A DNA stretch of 64,000 nucleotides from Chenggangzhangella methanolivorans (GTDB lineage: Bacteria; Pseudomonadota; Alphaproteobacteria; Rhizobiales; Methylopilaceae): assembly GCF_019797865.1 (NCBI RefSeq), contig NZ_CP081869.1, forward strand, positions 1,860,001 through 1,924,000. Direction: 5' to 3'. The translations under genes were made by a program, and so were the position numbers. Every line of letters starts with the position of its first letter. Positions within the stretch are counted from its first letter, which is position 1. This document shows positions 40,191 through 51,269 of this stretch, in pieces. The notes under the pieces were generated by a model that made no database searches, was not told the DNA's origin, and saw nothing but the letters and a program-made list of their open reading frames with translations.

Positions 40191-41034
40191 ATGGCCGTGC
40201 CGTTCGACCGCCGCGTCACCCCTGCCCGCCCGGACGTCGCGGCGGCGCGCCTCAAGGGCAAGGTCGAGGCGCTGCGGTTCACGCAAGGTCAGCGTCGCCG
40301 CGTTGCGGTCGGCCATGCGGGCTTGCGCCGGGCGCCGGGCGCGTCGTCGCCGCTCGAGACCGAGGTCCTCTACGGCGAGGAAGTCACCGTCTATGACGAG
40401 CTCGAGGGCTGGGCCTGGGGCCAGCTCGTGACCGACGGCTATGTGGGCTACCTGCCCTCCGCGGCGCTCTCCGAAGAGCTCGGGCCCGGCCCGACCCACC
40501 GGGTCGCGGCGCTCCGGACGCTGCTGTTCCCCTCCCCGTCCATTAAGGCTCCGCCGGTCGACGCGCTGTCGATGGGCGCGCGTCAGCGTCGTGGGCTTCG
40601 AGGACCGCTTCGCGGTGCTCGACACCGGCGCCTATGCGGTCAGGGGCCACCTGAAGCCGCTCGACGGCTTCGAGACCGACCCCGTGGCGGTCGCCGAGCG
40701 CTTCGTCGGCGCGCCCTATCTCTGGGGCGGGCGCACAAGCCTCGGGCTCGACTGCTCGGCGCTTGTCCAGACGGGCCTTGCGGCCTGCGGCGTGCCCGCC
40801 CCGCGCGACAGCGACATGCAGGAGGCCGATCTCGGCAAGCGGGTCGATCTCGAAAAGGCCCGGCGCGGCGACCTCGTGTTCTGGAAGGGCCATGTGGCCT
40901 TCGTGCGCGACGCCGACACGCTTCTGCACGCCAACGCCTGGGCGATGGCTGTCGCGGTCGAGCCGCTCACATCCGCGATAGAGCGGATCCGAAAGGCCGG
41001 AGACGAGGTGACGAGCGTCCGCCGCATCGGCTAG
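40191..41034 (+). CDS. NlpC/P60 cell-wall hydrolase with SH3 domain, frameshifted
   Basis: A peptidoglycan DL-endopeptidase. An N-terminal SH3-like region (LRRAPGASSPLETEVLYGEEVTVYDELEGWAWGQLVTDGYVGYLP) precedes the catalytic domain with Cys in LGLDCSALVQTGL, His in WKGHVAFVRD and the third polar residue in LLHANAWAM. The frame breaks near 40579 in SMGARVSVVGFEDRF, consistent with loss of a CG pair from GCGCGCG. The 844-base span plus two gives 281 residues. No signal peptide is visible, as usual for this alphaproteobacterial group. Confidence 0.87.
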
Positions 41035-41044
41035 ACCTGAAGCC

Positions 41045-42023
41045 ATGAGGATCCGTCTCGCCTTGGCCTGCGTGGTCCTGTCGGCGCTGCCCACAGCCGC
41101 CGTCGAGCTGTCCGCGCCGATCGTCTGTCCGGCCGGGCTCGTCTGTCCGGTCCAGAACCTCTTCGACCACGATCCCGGCAAGGGCGTGCGTGATTTCCGC
41201 TGCACGGCGCTCGGCTATGACGGCCACGACGGCGTCGACTTCCGCGCGCCGACCACTGCCGCGCAGAAGGCCGGCGTCGAGGTGCGGGCCGCCGCCCCAG
41301 GCGTCGTGGTCGGAACGCGCGACGGTATGGAGGACGCCGGCCTCAAGGCGAGCGGCCGGGAGGCGGTCGAGGGCGTCGAATGCGGCAACGGCGTCATGAT
41401 CCGCCATGACGACGAATGGTCGACCCAGTACTGCCACATGGCAAGGGGTCGGTGGCGGTGAAGAAGGGCGACCAGGTGGCCCGCGGCCAAGCGATCGGGC
41501 GGATCGGGCTCTCGGGCGCGACCGAGTTTCCCCATCTTCACTTCGCGCTGCGCCGAAACGGCGAGCCCGTCGATCCCTATGCGGTCGACGGCCCGTCCAG
41601 TTCCTGCGGCGAGACGAAAAGCGCATGGGCGCGGACGCCGCCGCGGCCGTCGCGATCGAGGCGCCGCTTGTGCTGAACGCAGGCTTCGCGGACGGCCCGG
41701 CGCCGAACGAGGACATCGAGAGCGGCGCCATCGAGGCGCGGGCTCCGGGAAGCGACCCGGCGGCGCTGATGGCCTTCGCCCGCGTGGTCGGGCTGGGGCG
41801 CGGCGACGGCGTTCGCGTCACGCTGTTCGCGCCGGACGGTCGGGAGCTCTCCCGCAACGATGCGCCCGTCGCAGAGCGGCCGAAGGCGCAGTGGTCGCTG
41901 TTCACCGGCCGCAAGCGCCCTGCGGCGGGCTGGCCGGCCGGCGACTATCGCGCGAAGATCGAGATCCTGCGGTCTGGCCGCGCGCTGAAGACGCGCGAGC
42001 TGACGGCGCGGCTCGGCGGCTGA
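41045..42023 (+). CDS. M23-family metallopeptidase (LytM-like), two frameshifts
   Basis: A secreted zinc endopeptidase acting on peptidoglycan. The signal peptide is MRIRLALACVVLSALPTAA. Zinc ligands are in YDGHDGVDFRAP (HxxxD) and FPHLHFALR (HxH). Breaks are near 41443 (one A lost in GCA-AAG-GGG) and near 41630 (GGGCC-GCG lost one base); together they explain a 979-base span, two short of 326 residues plus stop. The tail after residue 190 (LVLNAGFADGPAPNEDIE...) is a beta-rich extension conserved in related alphaproteobacterial proteins. It lies 10 bases after the NlpC/P60 gene. Confidence 0.87.
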
Positions 42024-42029
42024 AGCCGC

Positions 42030-44654
42030 CTATCCCTTCGGCCGGCCCGGACGGTCGTCCAGCACGTCGCGCACGCGCACCGCGAGATCGGCGAAGGTGA
42101 AAGGCTTGGTGATAAGCTCGACGCCGGCGTCGAGTCTTCCGTGGTGCACGATGGCGTTGCGGGCGTAGCCGGTGGTGAACAGCACCTTCAGCCCCGGCCG
42201 CATCGCCCGGGCGCGCTCCGCAAGCTCCTGCCCGTTCATGCCGCCGGTTAGCACGACGTCGGTGAACAGCAGGTCCACCCGCCCCTCCTGCCGCTCCAGA
42301 AGCCGCAGCGCCGAGGCCGCGTCATAGGCCTCGAGCACGCGGTAGCCGAGCTCGCGCAGCGCGTCGACCGAGTACATCCGCACGTCGTCGTCGTCCTCGG
42401 TCACGAGGATCGTCTCGGCGCGCGACCCGTCGGGCACGACGCCGGAGACGGCGATCTCGGCCTCTTCGGGCGACTCGCCCATGAGCCGCGGCAGATAGAT
42501 CTTCACCGTCGTGCCGACGCCCGGTTCGGAATAGATCGCGACGTGTCCGCCCGACTGCTTGACGAAGCCGTAGACCATCGAGAGGCCGAGGCCGGTGCCC
42601 TTGCCCACTTCCTTGGTGGTGAAGAACGGCTCGAAGGCGCGCTCGCGGGTGGCGCGCTCCATGCCGGAGCCGGTGTCCGACACCGCGATCACCACATACT
42701 GTCCGGGCTGCACTTCGGCGCGCTCGGCCGCATAGGCGTGGTCGAGATGGGCGTTCGAGGTCTCGATCGTCAGCTTGCCGCCTTCGGGCATCGCGTCGCG
42801 GGCGTTGACCGCGAGGTTGAGGATCGCGCTTTCGAGCTGGTTGGGATCGGCCTCGACGCGCCAGAGCCCGCCGCCCTGCACCGTCTCCAGATGAATGGTC
42901 TCGCCGAGCGTGCGGGTGAGGAGCTCGGCCATGCCGGTCACGAGCGAGTTCGCCATGACGGGCTGCGGCGCGAGCGGCTGGCGGCGTGCGAAGGCGAGGA
43001 GCCGCTGGGTCAGCGTCGCGGCGCGGTTGGCGCCGATCAGCGCGTTGTCGGCCGAGCGCCGCAGCCGGGCGGCGTCCTCGGGCAGGTTGCGCTGAAGGAT
43101 CTCGAGATTGCCGACCACCACCTGCAAGAGATTGTTGAAGTCGTGCGCGACGCCGCCGGTAAGCTGGCCGAGCGCCTCCATCTTCTGCGCCTGCCGGAGC
43201 GCCTCGGCCATCTGCTCGCGCTCGGCGACCTCATGGGCGACGCGGGTCTCGAGCGTGTCGTTGAGCTCCCGCAGCGCGCCTTCGGCGCGTTTCAGGTCCT
43301 CGACGTCGGTGCAGGTGCCGTACCAGCGCGTGATGCGCCCGCCCGCGTCGCGCACGCACTGGGCGCGGCCGATCACCCAGCGATAGGCGCCGGTGCGATG
43401 CCGGAGCCGGTATTCGATGTGGTAGGGCTCGCCGGTCTCCAGGCAGCGCCGCCACAAGCCCCAGGCGCGCTCCTGGTCGTCGGGGTGGAACATGCCGTTC
43501 CACGCCTCGCCGTCGGTCGAGCCGTAGGGCACGCCCGTGAACTCGTACCAGCGGTCGTTGTAATAGTCGTGATAGCCGTCCGGCCGGGTCGACCAGATCA
43601 TCTGGTCGATCGAGTTGGCGATCGCCTCGAAGCGGCGCTCGCTCTCCTGCGCGTTCCTGTCGGCGCGGGCGCGGGCGACCGCCGACCATGTGCGCTCCGC
43701 CGCCTCGTTGACGAGCGCGACGTCGTCGTCCGACCAGCGGCGCGGCTCGAGCGTGTGGACATAGAGCACCGCGACGCAGCGGCCGTCCTTCATCAGGGGC
43801 GCGGCGAGGTTGCCGACGGCGCCGAGCCCCCGAAACGCTTCGCTCGACAAGGGATGGTCGTCGACGTTCTCCATCCGGATCACGCGGCCGAGCTTCAGGT
43901 CGTCGGCGATCTCCTGCCCGAAGGCCAATAGGTCGTAGCGCCCGCCGAGGCCCGCCACCCCGGGCAGCGACCAGTCGCGGGTGACGGAGAAGGTCAGGCT
44001 GTCGTCGGCGATCTCGGCGTAGCCGGCGCGCGCCACGCCGAGACGCTCGCCGAGCAGCGCCGCCACCACCGCCTTGATGGTCTCGGGATCGCCGATCGCG
44101 CGGGTGCGGTCGCTGAGCTCAACCAGGAACTTCAGGCGGCGTTCGGCCAGCACCCGCTTCGTGGTCTCGCCGACGATGCACAGCACGCCCGCCACCGCGC
44201 CCGCCTCGTCGCGGATCGCCTGGTAGGAGATGTCGAAGAACACCTGCTCGACGCCAGACCCGCGCGAGAGCACGAACGGCCGGTCCTTGGCCGTGTAGGT
44301 CTCGCCGGTGGTCCGCACGCGCGACAGCAGCGGCTCGAGATCGTCCCAGAGCTCCGACCAGTAGTCGCGCGCCGGCCGGCCGAGCGCGTCCGGATGCTTG
44401 GAGCCGATCGTCGGCGCGTAGGCGTCGTTGTAGAGCGCGAGATAGTCGTCGCCCCAGAACAGCACCATCTGCGCCTGCGAGGGCAGCATGAAGCCGACGG
44501 TGGCCTTCAGGCTCGCCGACCATCCCGCGGCGGGCCCGAGCGGCGTGCCTCTCTCGTCGAGAGCGCGCATCGCGTCGGCGAGTTCGCCGCCGCTGGCGAG
44601 GAAGGCGAGACCCTCGGGCAGAACGCCTGTCGGGCCAATGTCGACGTCGGTCAT
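42030..44654 (-). CDS. Soluble hybrid sensor histidine kinase / response regulator
   Basis: An 874-residue multi-sensor kinase without membrane helices. In order: PAS-like region (about 40-165, [19 protein letters not shown]), GAF domain (about 170-330, [24 protein letters not shown]), PAS-PAC (about 340-460), HisKA (phospho-His in [17 protein letters not shown]), HATPase ([33 protein letters not shown]) and a C-terminal receiver ([26 protein letters not shown]). The signal is unknown; GAF/PAS inputs suggest a cytoplasmic ligand, light or redox cue. No adjacent regulator gene is seen. The frame is intact. Confidence 0.9.
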   Translation of the reverse strand: MTDVDIGPTGVLPEGLAFLASGGELADAMRALDERGTPLGPAAGWSASLKATVGFMLPSQAQMVLFWGDDYLALYNDAYAPTIGSKHPDALGRPARDYWSELWDDLEPLLSRVRTTGETYTAKDRPFVLSRGSGVEQVFFDISYQAIRDEAGAVAGVLCIVGETTKRVLAERRLKFLVELSDRTRAIGDPETIKAVVAALLGERLGVARAGYAEIADDSLTFSVTRDWSLPGVAGLGGRYDLLAFGQEIADDLKLGRVIRMENVDDHPLSSEAFRGLGAVGNLAAPLMKDGRCVAVLYVHTLEPRRWSDDDVALVNEAAERTWSAVARARADRNAQESERRFEAIANSIDQMIWSTRPDGYHDYYNDRWYEFTGVPYGSTDGEAWNGMFHPDDQERAWGLWRRCLETGEPYHIEYRLRHRTGAYRWVIGRAQCVRDAGGRITRWYGTCTDVEDLKRAEGALRELNDTLETRVAHEVAEREQMAEALRQAQKMEALGQLTGGVAHDFNNLLQVVVGNLEILQRNLPEDAARLRRSADNALIGANRAATLTQRLLAFARRQPLAPQPVMANSLVTGMAELLTRTLGETIHLETVQGGGLWRVEADPNQLESAILNLAVNARDAMPEGGKLTIETSNAHLDHAYAAERAEVQPGQYVVIAVSDTGSGMERATRERAFEPFFTTKEVGKGTGLGLSMVYGFVKQSGGHVAIYSEPGVGTTVKIYLPRLMGESPEEAEIAVSGVVPDGSRAETILVTEDDDDVRMYSVDALRELGYRVLEAYDAASALRLLERQEGRVDLLFTDVVLTGGMNGQELAERARAMRPGLKVLFTTGYARNAIVHHGRLDAGVELITKPFTFADLAVRVRDVLDDRPGRPKG

Positions 44655-44730
44655 GGGCGAAGGAAGCGTCGCATCTGCAGGACGCTCGTTTTAGCGCGCC
44701 TTTCGCGCCCGTCACCCATTCCGGCGCGTC

Positions 44731-45987
44731 TCAGCTCCAGGCGTGGAGCGGCGGATTGACCCCGTTCAGCGCATAGTCGCCAAGGATCGCGTATTTCCAG
44801 CGGATCGGGTCGTGGAGCGTATGGACCCGGGCGTTGCGCCAGTGCCGGTCGAGATTGTGCTCGGCCAGCGTCGACCGGCTGCCGGCGAGCTCGAACAGCT
44901 TGTTGGCGGCCGCGATCGCGATCTCGGTCGACAGCACCTTCGCCTCGGCGGTCGCGACCTGCGCCTCGGCGACCGTGCGTTCGTTCGGCCGCGCGACCGC
45001 AGCGTCGATCAGGCGCCCGGCGCGGGCCTGCAGCGCCTGCGCGGCGTGAAGACGCAACGTCAGGTCCCCGACCGCCTGCTTCACGTAAGGATCCTGCCAG
45101 GCGTGCTCGAGGCCGCTGTCCGCCCAGGGCCGCGACTTGGTGCGCACGAACTGGATCGTCTCCTCGATCGCGCCGCGCGCGATTCCGACGTCGACCGCGA
45201 CCTGGATGATCTGGAACACCGCCCCGTCGGCGCTCGGCCGCTGGTAGCCCTTGAAGCCGGGCACGAGATGGGTCTTCGGCACCTTGACGTTCTCGAGGAT
45301 CACCGTGCCCGAGAGCGTCGTCTTCTGGCCGAACGACGACCAGTCGTCGATGACGGCGAGGCCCGACGCGTCGCGGTCGGCGATCGCGTACCAGGCGCGC
45401 CCCTCGACATCGAGCGCGACGATCGGGACGTAGTGGGCGAGCAGCGCGCCCGACGAATAGAACTTGCGGCCGTTCACGACGACATGGTCGCCATGGTCGG
45501 TGAAGCGCGTCTCGAACTCGGCGGCGCGCTTGGAGCCGAATTCGGAGAAGGCGTTGCCGAAGCGCGCGCCCTTCAGCGCCTCCTTGAACAGCAGACGCTG
45601 CTACGGCTCGTCCGAGACGGTGCGGATCGCCGCCAGCACGCCGAGATGGTTCTGGGCGATCTGGCCGATCGAGGAGTCCGCGGCCGAGATGATCTCGATG
45701 ACCTCGGCGAGCGTCGCATAGGAGACCTCGGGCCCGCCGAACGCCTTCGGCACGTTGATCGACCAGAGGCCGCTCTGCGAGAAGCGGTCGAGCTCGGCCA
45801 CGGGCCAGATCCGCAGCCGGTCGCGCTCGCCGGCGCCGACGCGGAACTCGGCCGCGAGCGTGGTCGCGATCGCGAGCGCCTCGGCGTCGTCCTTGACCAC
45901 ATAGGCGGGATGGCTCGGCCGCGGCGGTCCGGACACGCCGTTGCGCGCCTCGCGCACAAGGGTGAGGCGCGGCTTGTTCGGGCTCAT
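44731..45987 (-). pseudogene. sfnB: SfnB-family sulfur-acquisition oxidoreductase with in-frame amber codon
   Basis: An acyl-CoA-dehydrogenase-fold flavoprotein of the SfnB group: IATTLAAEFRVGAGERDRLR, SYATLAEVIEIISAADSSIGQIAQNHLGVL, then VNGRKFYSSGALLAHYVPIVAL and LSGTVILENVKVPKTHLVPGF. The frame is continuous over 418 codons except for one TAG at 45601-45603 (codon 129), between TVSDEP and QRLLFKEALKGARFGNAFSEFGSKR. Unlike other breaks here this is a substitution (CAG to TAG would do it), not an indel. It lies in a locus with sfnG, so a role in dimethylsulfone/sulfonate sulfur use is inferred. A nonsense mutation or a base error are both possible. Confidence 0.8.
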
Positions 45988-46013
45988 GAGGCGAGGTTCC
46001 TAGGAGGGCGGCT

Positions 46014-46166
46014 TCAGCGGAACTCTTCGAGAGGGCTCAGCGCGGAGTCGAAGCGCTCCTCGTCCTCCCCGTCGAGTTCGTCCTGCGAGAGCGCGAACGC
46101 GTCCGGCTCGGAGAAGCGGAGGCCGGAAAACCAGCCGGCGATGGCGTCGATCAGATCTGCGGTCAT
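46014..46166 (-). CDS. Small acidic protein between sfnG and sfnB
   Basis: A 50-residue frame, MTADLIDAIAGWFSGLRFSE then PDAFALSQDELDGEDEERFD, is strongly acidic with an amphipathic start. It exactly fills the gap between sfnG and sfnB on the same strand. The ribosome site is poor. I do not recognise it. Its codon use matches the neighbours, so it may be real, perhaps a small partner of the flavin enzymes; this is speculation. Confidence 0.4.
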   Translation of the reverse strand: MTADLIDAIAGWFSGLRFSEPDAFALSQDELDGEDEERFDSALSPLEEFR

Positions 46167-46198
46167 GGCGAAGGGGCTCAACACAGGAAAACGCGACG

Positions 46199-47311
46199 TC
46201 AGGCGGCGGCGTGGACGGGGCGGCGGCGAGCTTCGAGCTCGCGCACCAGCGGAATGACTTCGCGTCCGAAGAACTCGACCTCCTCCTGGAAATGCAGGAA
46301 GCCGAGCAGCACGAGATCGACGCCCGCATCCTTCAGGTCGAGGATGCGGTCCGCGATCTGACGCGGCGTGCCGATCAGGTTGGACTTGAAGCCGTCATTG
46401 TATTGGACGAGGTCTTCGAAGCTGGATTTCGCCCAGTTGCCCTCGCCTTCGGGCGAGGCGGCGCCGGCGTTCTTGACCTCGTGGCCGAACGCCTTCACCG
46501 CGTCGGGATTGGCCTTCTCGACGATCTCGTCGACGACCGCGCGGGCCTCGGCCTCGGTCTCGCGGACGACCGCGAAGGCGTTCACGCCGATCTTGACGTA
46601 ACGGCCGAGCTCGGCGGCCTTCCCCTGGATGTCGTCGACCTGACGAGCTACGTTCTCCGGCGTGTTGCCGTTGGTGAAGTACCAGTCGCTGACCCGCGCC
46701 GCCATGTCGCGCGCGGCGCGCGAGGAGCCGCCCTGGAAGATTTCGGGCAACGGATCGAGAGGCTTCGGCTTCAGCGAATAGTCGCGGTATCGGTAGAAGT
46801 CGCCGTTGAACGTGAAGCTGTCCTCGGTCCAGACGCCGCGCAGCGCCCGGATGAACTCCTCCGATCGCCGATAGCGCTCGTCATGGTCGAGCCAGGGCTC
46901 GCCGATCGCCGCGAACTCGCCCCGGAACCAGCCCGACACGACGTTGATCGCGATGCGCCCGCCGGTGAGCTGGCTGATCGTGGCGAGCTGCTTGCCGGCG
47001 AGCGTCGGGTTCCACGGGCCCGGCAGCAGCGCGGCGATGACCGTCAGCTTCTCGGTCGCGGCCGCCAGCGCATGGCTGAACGCGACCGACTCGTGCTGGA
47101 ACTCGGCCCCGTAGCCGGCGGTGAAGCGGATCTGGGTGAGGGCGTAGTCGAACCCGGACCGTTCGGCGATCCGCGCAAGCTCGCGATTGTAGTCGATGTC
47201 CCAGCTGGTGCGCTGCTCGATGTCCGAGATGACGAGGCCGCCGGAGACGTTGGGAACCCAATAGGCGAATTTGACAGGCTCGTGCGGGCGGCGCGGGGGG
47301 CGTGCGGCCAT
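46199..47311 (-). CDS. sfnG: Dimethylsulfone monooxygenase SfnG
   Basis: A 370-residue FMNH2-dependent luciferase-like (LLM) monooxygenase. VKFAYWVPNVSGGLVISDIEQRT, the sulfonate-monooxygenase core TGGRIAINVVSGWFRGEFAAIGEPWLDHDERYRRSEEFI and YFTNGNTPENVARQVDDI match SfnG, which converts dimethylsulfone to methanesulfinate during sulfur starvation. Start 47311 has AGGAG 6 bases upstream and lies downstream of a good promoter, which argues against an in-frame start at 47353. It is the first gene of the sfn cluster. The frame is intact. Confidence 0.88.
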   Translation of the reverse strand: MAARPPRRPHEPVKFAYWVPNVSGGLVISDIEQRTSWDIDYNRELARIAERSGFDYALTQIRFTAGYGAEFQHESVAFSHALAAATEKLTVIAALLPGPWNPTLAGKQLATISQLTGGRIAINVVSGWFRGEFAAIGEPWLDHDERYRRSEEFIRALRGVWTEDSFTFNGDFYRYRDYSLKPKPLDPLPEIFQGGSSRAARDMAARVSDWYFTNGNTPENVARQVDDIQGKAAELGRYVKIGVNAFAVVRETEAEARAVVDEIVEKANPDAVKAFGHEVKNAGAASPEGEGNWAKSSFEDLVQYNDGFKSNLIGTPRQIADRILDLKDAGVDLVLLGFLHFQEEVEFFGREVIPLVRELEARRRPVHAAA

Positions 47312-47357
47312 GAGCTGCTCCTGAAACTGCTCGCCGGCTATGGCGGCCGACAATTCT

Positions 47358-47386
47358 TTTATTCGAGTGTTTTAGTAGACTGTCAA
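47358..47386 (-). promoter_or_regulatory. Sigma-70-type promoter for sfnG
   Basis: Minus-strand TTGACA-N17-AATAAA: a perfect -35 (47381-47386) and a 4/6 -10 (47358-47363) at ideal spacing in a locally AT-rich patch. The start point is predicted near 47350, giving a 40-base leader. Pseudomonas sfn genes use sigma-54 with SfnR, so control may differ here. Confidence 0.6.
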
Positions 47387-47657
47387 GCCGGAACGCTCCC
47401 TTCCGGCATGCGGCAGGGGGACGCGAACGAGCGCCACGGAGCCCGATCGGAAGACACGTTCGGAACCGGGAAGATTTCGCGACCCGGCCTCGAGTCCTCG
47501 AAACCCCGCCGCTCCCGCGCTTCTTATTCTCTTCTTATCCCTCGCCGCGCCGTGAATTTAGAGCGATTATCAATTGGGGGACCAACCCTTGATGTCTTGG
47601 CTCCTTGCCCCTATTCGCCTGTTGTCAATCCGATTGTCCGATCCTGAGGAGAGGTCG
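47387..47657. other. Divergent region between sfnG and the TonB operon
   Basis: About 270 bases with no gene. The right half (about 47520-47650) is AT-richer, with runs such as TTCTTATTCTCTTCTTATCC and GAATTTAGAGCGATTATCAATTG near 47550-47575. It probably holds the promoter of the exported protein-exbB-exbD-tonB operon. An iron-regulator site would be expected there, but I could not define one. Confidence 0.35.
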
Positions 47658-48079
47658 TTGTCGCCTTTCGTTTCCTCGCGCGCCGCGCTTTCCGCCCTTG
47701 CGGGCTTCGCCGCTCTGACGCTCGGCGTTCCGGCGACGGCGGCCTCCGGCGTGTCGGTCGAGCTCAACCGCCTCGAACCGAAGGACAGCGGCTGCCAGAT
47801 CTCGATCGTGGTGGCGAACGCGGCCGACAAGGCGCTCGACAGCCTCAAGCTTGATCTCGTCTTCTTCGACAAGGACGGCGTGATCTCGCGGCGCCTCGCG
47901 GTCGAGGCCGGCCCGGTCCGCGCGTCCAAGACCAGCGTGAAGCTGTTCAACGCCGCCGAGACCAAGTGCGACGGCATCGGGCGCGTGCTGCTGAACGACG
48001 TCACCGCCTGCGGCGGGGCCGAGGACTGCCTCGCGGCGGTCTCGACCTCCTCGCGCGTCAAGGACGTGGAGTTCGCGAA

Positions 48080-48083
<4 letters not shown>
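47658..48083 (+). CDS. Exported protein leading the TonB operon
   Basis: About 141 residues: signal peptide [20 protein letters not shown]...ATAAS, then a compact beta-rich domain ([48 protein letters not shown]..., [20 protein letters not shown]). Three cysteines are present in the mature part. The TTG start at 47658 is chosen because GAGGAGAGG ends 3 bases before it and it begins the signal peptide; in-frame upstream starts would bury it. Its stop overlaps the exbB GTG. The function is unknown; the context suggests a periplasmic helper of TonB-dependent uptake. Confidence 0.75.
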
Positions 48084-49099
<1,016 letters not shown>

Positions 49100-49111
49100 G
49101 GCAGGCGTTCC

Positions 49112-49549
49112 ATGGCCGCGAAGCTCGACCAGTCCGGCGGGGACGACCTCGTCGAAACCCACGAGATCAACGTCACGCCGTTCATCGACGTGATCCTCGT
49201 GCTGCTCATCATCTTCATGGTGGCGGCGCCGCTCGCGACCGTGGACGTCGGCGTCGACCTGCCGGCCTCGAGCGCCAAGCGCCAGCCGCGGCCCGACAAG
49301 CCGGTCTATCTGACGATCCAGCAGGACCTGAAGCTCGCGGTCGGCAACCAGGTGTTCGACAGGCCCGCGCTCGGCCGCGCGATCGCCTCCGCCACGCAGG
49401 GCGACAAAGAGCAGCGCATCTTTCTGCGCGCCGACAAGCGCGTGCCCTATGGCGAACTGATGGAGGTGATGAACGACCTCCGCAACGCCGGCTATCTCAA
49501 GGTCGCGCTGGTCGCGCTCGAGGCCGTGGGCTCGAATGGCGGCCGTTGA
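49112..49549 (+). CDS. exbD: TonB-system protein ExbD
   Basis: A 145-residue protein with one N-terminal helix carrying the proton-relay Asp: [24 protein letters not shown]. The periplasmic ExbD/TolR domain follows ([32 protein letters not shown]). It starts 12 bases after exbB and overlaps tonB by 14 bases. The frame is intact. Confidence 0.93.
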   Translation: MAAKLDQSGGDDLVETHEINVTPFIDVILVLLIIFMVAAPLATVDVGVDLPASSAKRQPRPDKPVYLTIQQDLKLAVGNQVFDRPALGRAIASATQGDKEQRIFLRADKRVPYGELMEVMNDLRNAGYLKVALVALEAVGSNGGR

Positions 49550-50474
49550 CGCGCTGAGCCTCCAGGACCAGGAGTCCTCGGCGAGCTCGGCAAGGCGTTG
49601 GGCTATGGGCGTGGCGTTTGCGGCCGCGGTCCATGGCGCGGCCTATGTCTATCTGAACAACGCGCCTGCGCCGGTCGGCTTCGAGTCGCAGGCGCCGATC
49701 GAACTCGACATGCTGCCGCCGCCCTCGGGCGCCGCGCAGATGGACGAGGCCGGCGCGAACGCGACCTCGGAAGCCGCTCCGGAAGAGACGCCCGAGGAGC
49801 AGGCGCTCGACGAGCTCGACCCCGTTGAGCCGGACGAGACCACGCCCCCCGACGAGACCGAGGTGACGGCCGAGGAAGCGCCGCCCGAGGAGCTCGAAGC
49901 CGTCGAGCAGGTTCCCGAGGTCACCGAGGTTCCGCCCGACGTCGCGGCCGTTCCCCCGGACGTCGAGCCGGTCGTCACCCTGCCGCCGCCCGAAACGGTG
50001 GTGGCGCAGGAGGAGCCCGTCGAGCCGAAGCCGACGCCCAAGCCCGTCGCCAAGAAGCCCGACCCGAAGCCGACCCCGAAGCGTGAGCAGCCGCGCCCGA
50101 AGCCCGTGCGCGAAGCCGCCAAGCCCGCCGAGCGTCCGGAGCCCGCGCGTCCCTCGCAGCAGGCGGGCGGGCGCAGCGGCGCGTCGTCGAACGCCGGCGC
50201 GGCGCGGGCCGCCGCCTCCGTCTACGCCGGCCGCGTGCGCGCGGCTGTCGCGGCGCAGAAGCGCTCGGGCGTCAATTTCTCGGGCCGGGTCATCGTGTCG
50301 TTCACGGTTTCGCGCAGCGGCGCGGTGTCGGGCGTTTCGGCGTCGGGCGGCGGCGCGGCCGCGGCGGAGGCCGCCGCCATGGTGCGCCGCGCCGGAATCC
50401 CGGCCATGCCGTCCGACATGACCCAATCGTCGGCGCGCTACTCGCTGCCGATCACCTTTACGGCCGGCCGCTGA
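49536..50474 (+). CDS. tonB: Energy transducer TonB
   Basis: A 312-residue protein: N-terminal anchor helix (about residues 21-40), a long Pro/Glu- then Pro/Lys-rich periplasmic spacer (about 55-210) and a C-terminal TonB domain ([21 protein letters not shown]..., [32 protein letters not shown]). It passes ExbBD energy to outer-membrane receptors for siderophores, cobalamin or similar. It overlaps exbD. No TonB-dependent receptor lies in this window. The frame is intact. Confidence 0.9.
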   Translation: MAAVDALSLQDQESSASSARRWAMGVAFAAAVHGAAYVYLNNAPAPVGFESQAPIELDMLPPPSGAAQMDEAGANATSEAAPEETPEEQALDELDPVEPDETTPPDETEVTAEEAPPEELEAVEQVPEVTEVPPDVAAVPPDVEPVVTLPPPETVVAQEEPVEPKPTPKPVAKKPDPKPTPKREQPRPKPVREAAKPAERPEPARPSQQAGGRSGASSNAGAARAAASVYAGRVRAAVAAQKRSGVNFSGRVIVSFTVSRSGAVSGVSASGGGAAAAEAAAMVRRAGIPAMPSDMTQSSARYSLPITFTAGR

Positions 50475-50522
50475 TCGCAGGGGCCGCCGGCGGCGGGCCC
50501 GGCTTCACGCCGCGGGCGCGCC

Positions 50523-50885
50523 TCAGCGCGTCCAGACGAAGGCGCCGGTCCGGCGCATGACGCGGATCGCCCCGCCCTCGCCGCGGATCGCCACATAGCA
50601 GCTTTCGCGCTTGGCCTGGCCGAGCGTCATGCAGAAGCCCTCGTCGTCGAGACGCCAGGAGCCTTCGCCGGCCGCGCCGGCTCGTCCGCCCGTGCGAACG
50701 AGCGTGCCGTCGTTGCGGAAAGTGAGTTCGGACTTGCCGCCGCGCGGCCCGACCGTCGTCACCGCGCGGCCGTCGAGCCAGTCGCGCTTGAGGGATTGGG
50801 GCGACACGAGCTCCATGGCCATGGCGGCCTGCCCGCATATGCCGAAACCAAACACCGCTGCTGCTGCCGCAAGACGACGCCGCAT
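50523..50885 (-). CDS. Exported hypothetical protein
   Basis: A 120-residue protein with signal peptide MRRRLAAAAAVFGFGICGQAAMA, then a small domain with a probable disulfide pair (GFCMTLGQAKRESCYVAI) and a C-terminal VMRRTGAFVWTR. The pattern LTFRNDGTLVRT...GEGSWRLDDEGFCM resembles small lipocalin-like or DUF-type periplasmic beta-barrels of the form 'fraction/template with background strength', but I cannot name the family. It is convergent with tonB. Confidence 0.7.
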   Translation of the reverse strand: MRRRLAAAAAVFGFGICGQAAMAMELVSPQSLKRDWLDGRAVTTVGPRGGKSELTFRNDGTLVRTGGRAGAAGEGSWRLDDEGFCMTLGQAKRESCYVAIRGEGGAIRVMRRTGAFVWTR

Positions 50886-51026
50886 GGCGACCTCCTCATG
50901 ATTGAGTTCGCTTAATGTTCTCTTCTTGTTCGGATTTGTCCAGAGAAAATTCGCGTGATGGCTGACGACCGACGCGGAACGCCCGCGGCGAGGTTGCGTT
51001 CAGTCCAGACACACGGGAGGCGGGCG

Positions 51027-51230
51027 ATGAAAAACCCTTGGATGAGCATGTGGTTGAGCGCCGCGAACGCATGGAGCGGCGCGGCGCGCGGCGCGATGGC
51101 GGCCGAAATGCAGCGTCAGCAGTCGCAGATGAGGGCCGAGGCCACCCGCCAGATGACGACGCTCTGGTTTCCGGGCGCGGCCAAGCAGACGCGCGCTCCG
51201 GCGCGCTCGCGACGGGCCCGCAGGAAATGA
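51027..51230 (+). CDS. Small Trp-rich conserved-looking protein
   Basis: A 67-residue protein, MKNPWMSMWLSAANAWSGAA then RGAMAAEMQRQQSQMRAEAT, ending in a basic tail (ARSRRARRK). GGGAGG lies about 7 bases before the ATG. The amphipathic helix with spaced Trp followed by Gln/Met-rich coil recalls small phasin-like or polymer-granule proteins, but this is only resemblance. I do not recognise a defined family. Confidence 0.55.
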   Translation: MKNPWMSMWLSAANAWSGAARGAMAAEMQRQQSQMRAEATRQMTTLWFPGAAKQTRAPARSRRARRK

Positions 51231-51231
51231 G

Positions 51232-51262
51232 GGCCGGGCCAAGCCGCTAAAGCCCGGCCGCC
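51232..51262. terminator. Hairpin between convergent genes
   Basis: GGCCGGGC and GCCCGGCC (about 51234-51241 with 51255-51262) can pair around a 13-base loop between two convergent stops. There is no T-run, so this is a weak terminator prediction. Confidence 0.35.
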
Positions 51263-51269
51263 AAGGCCC

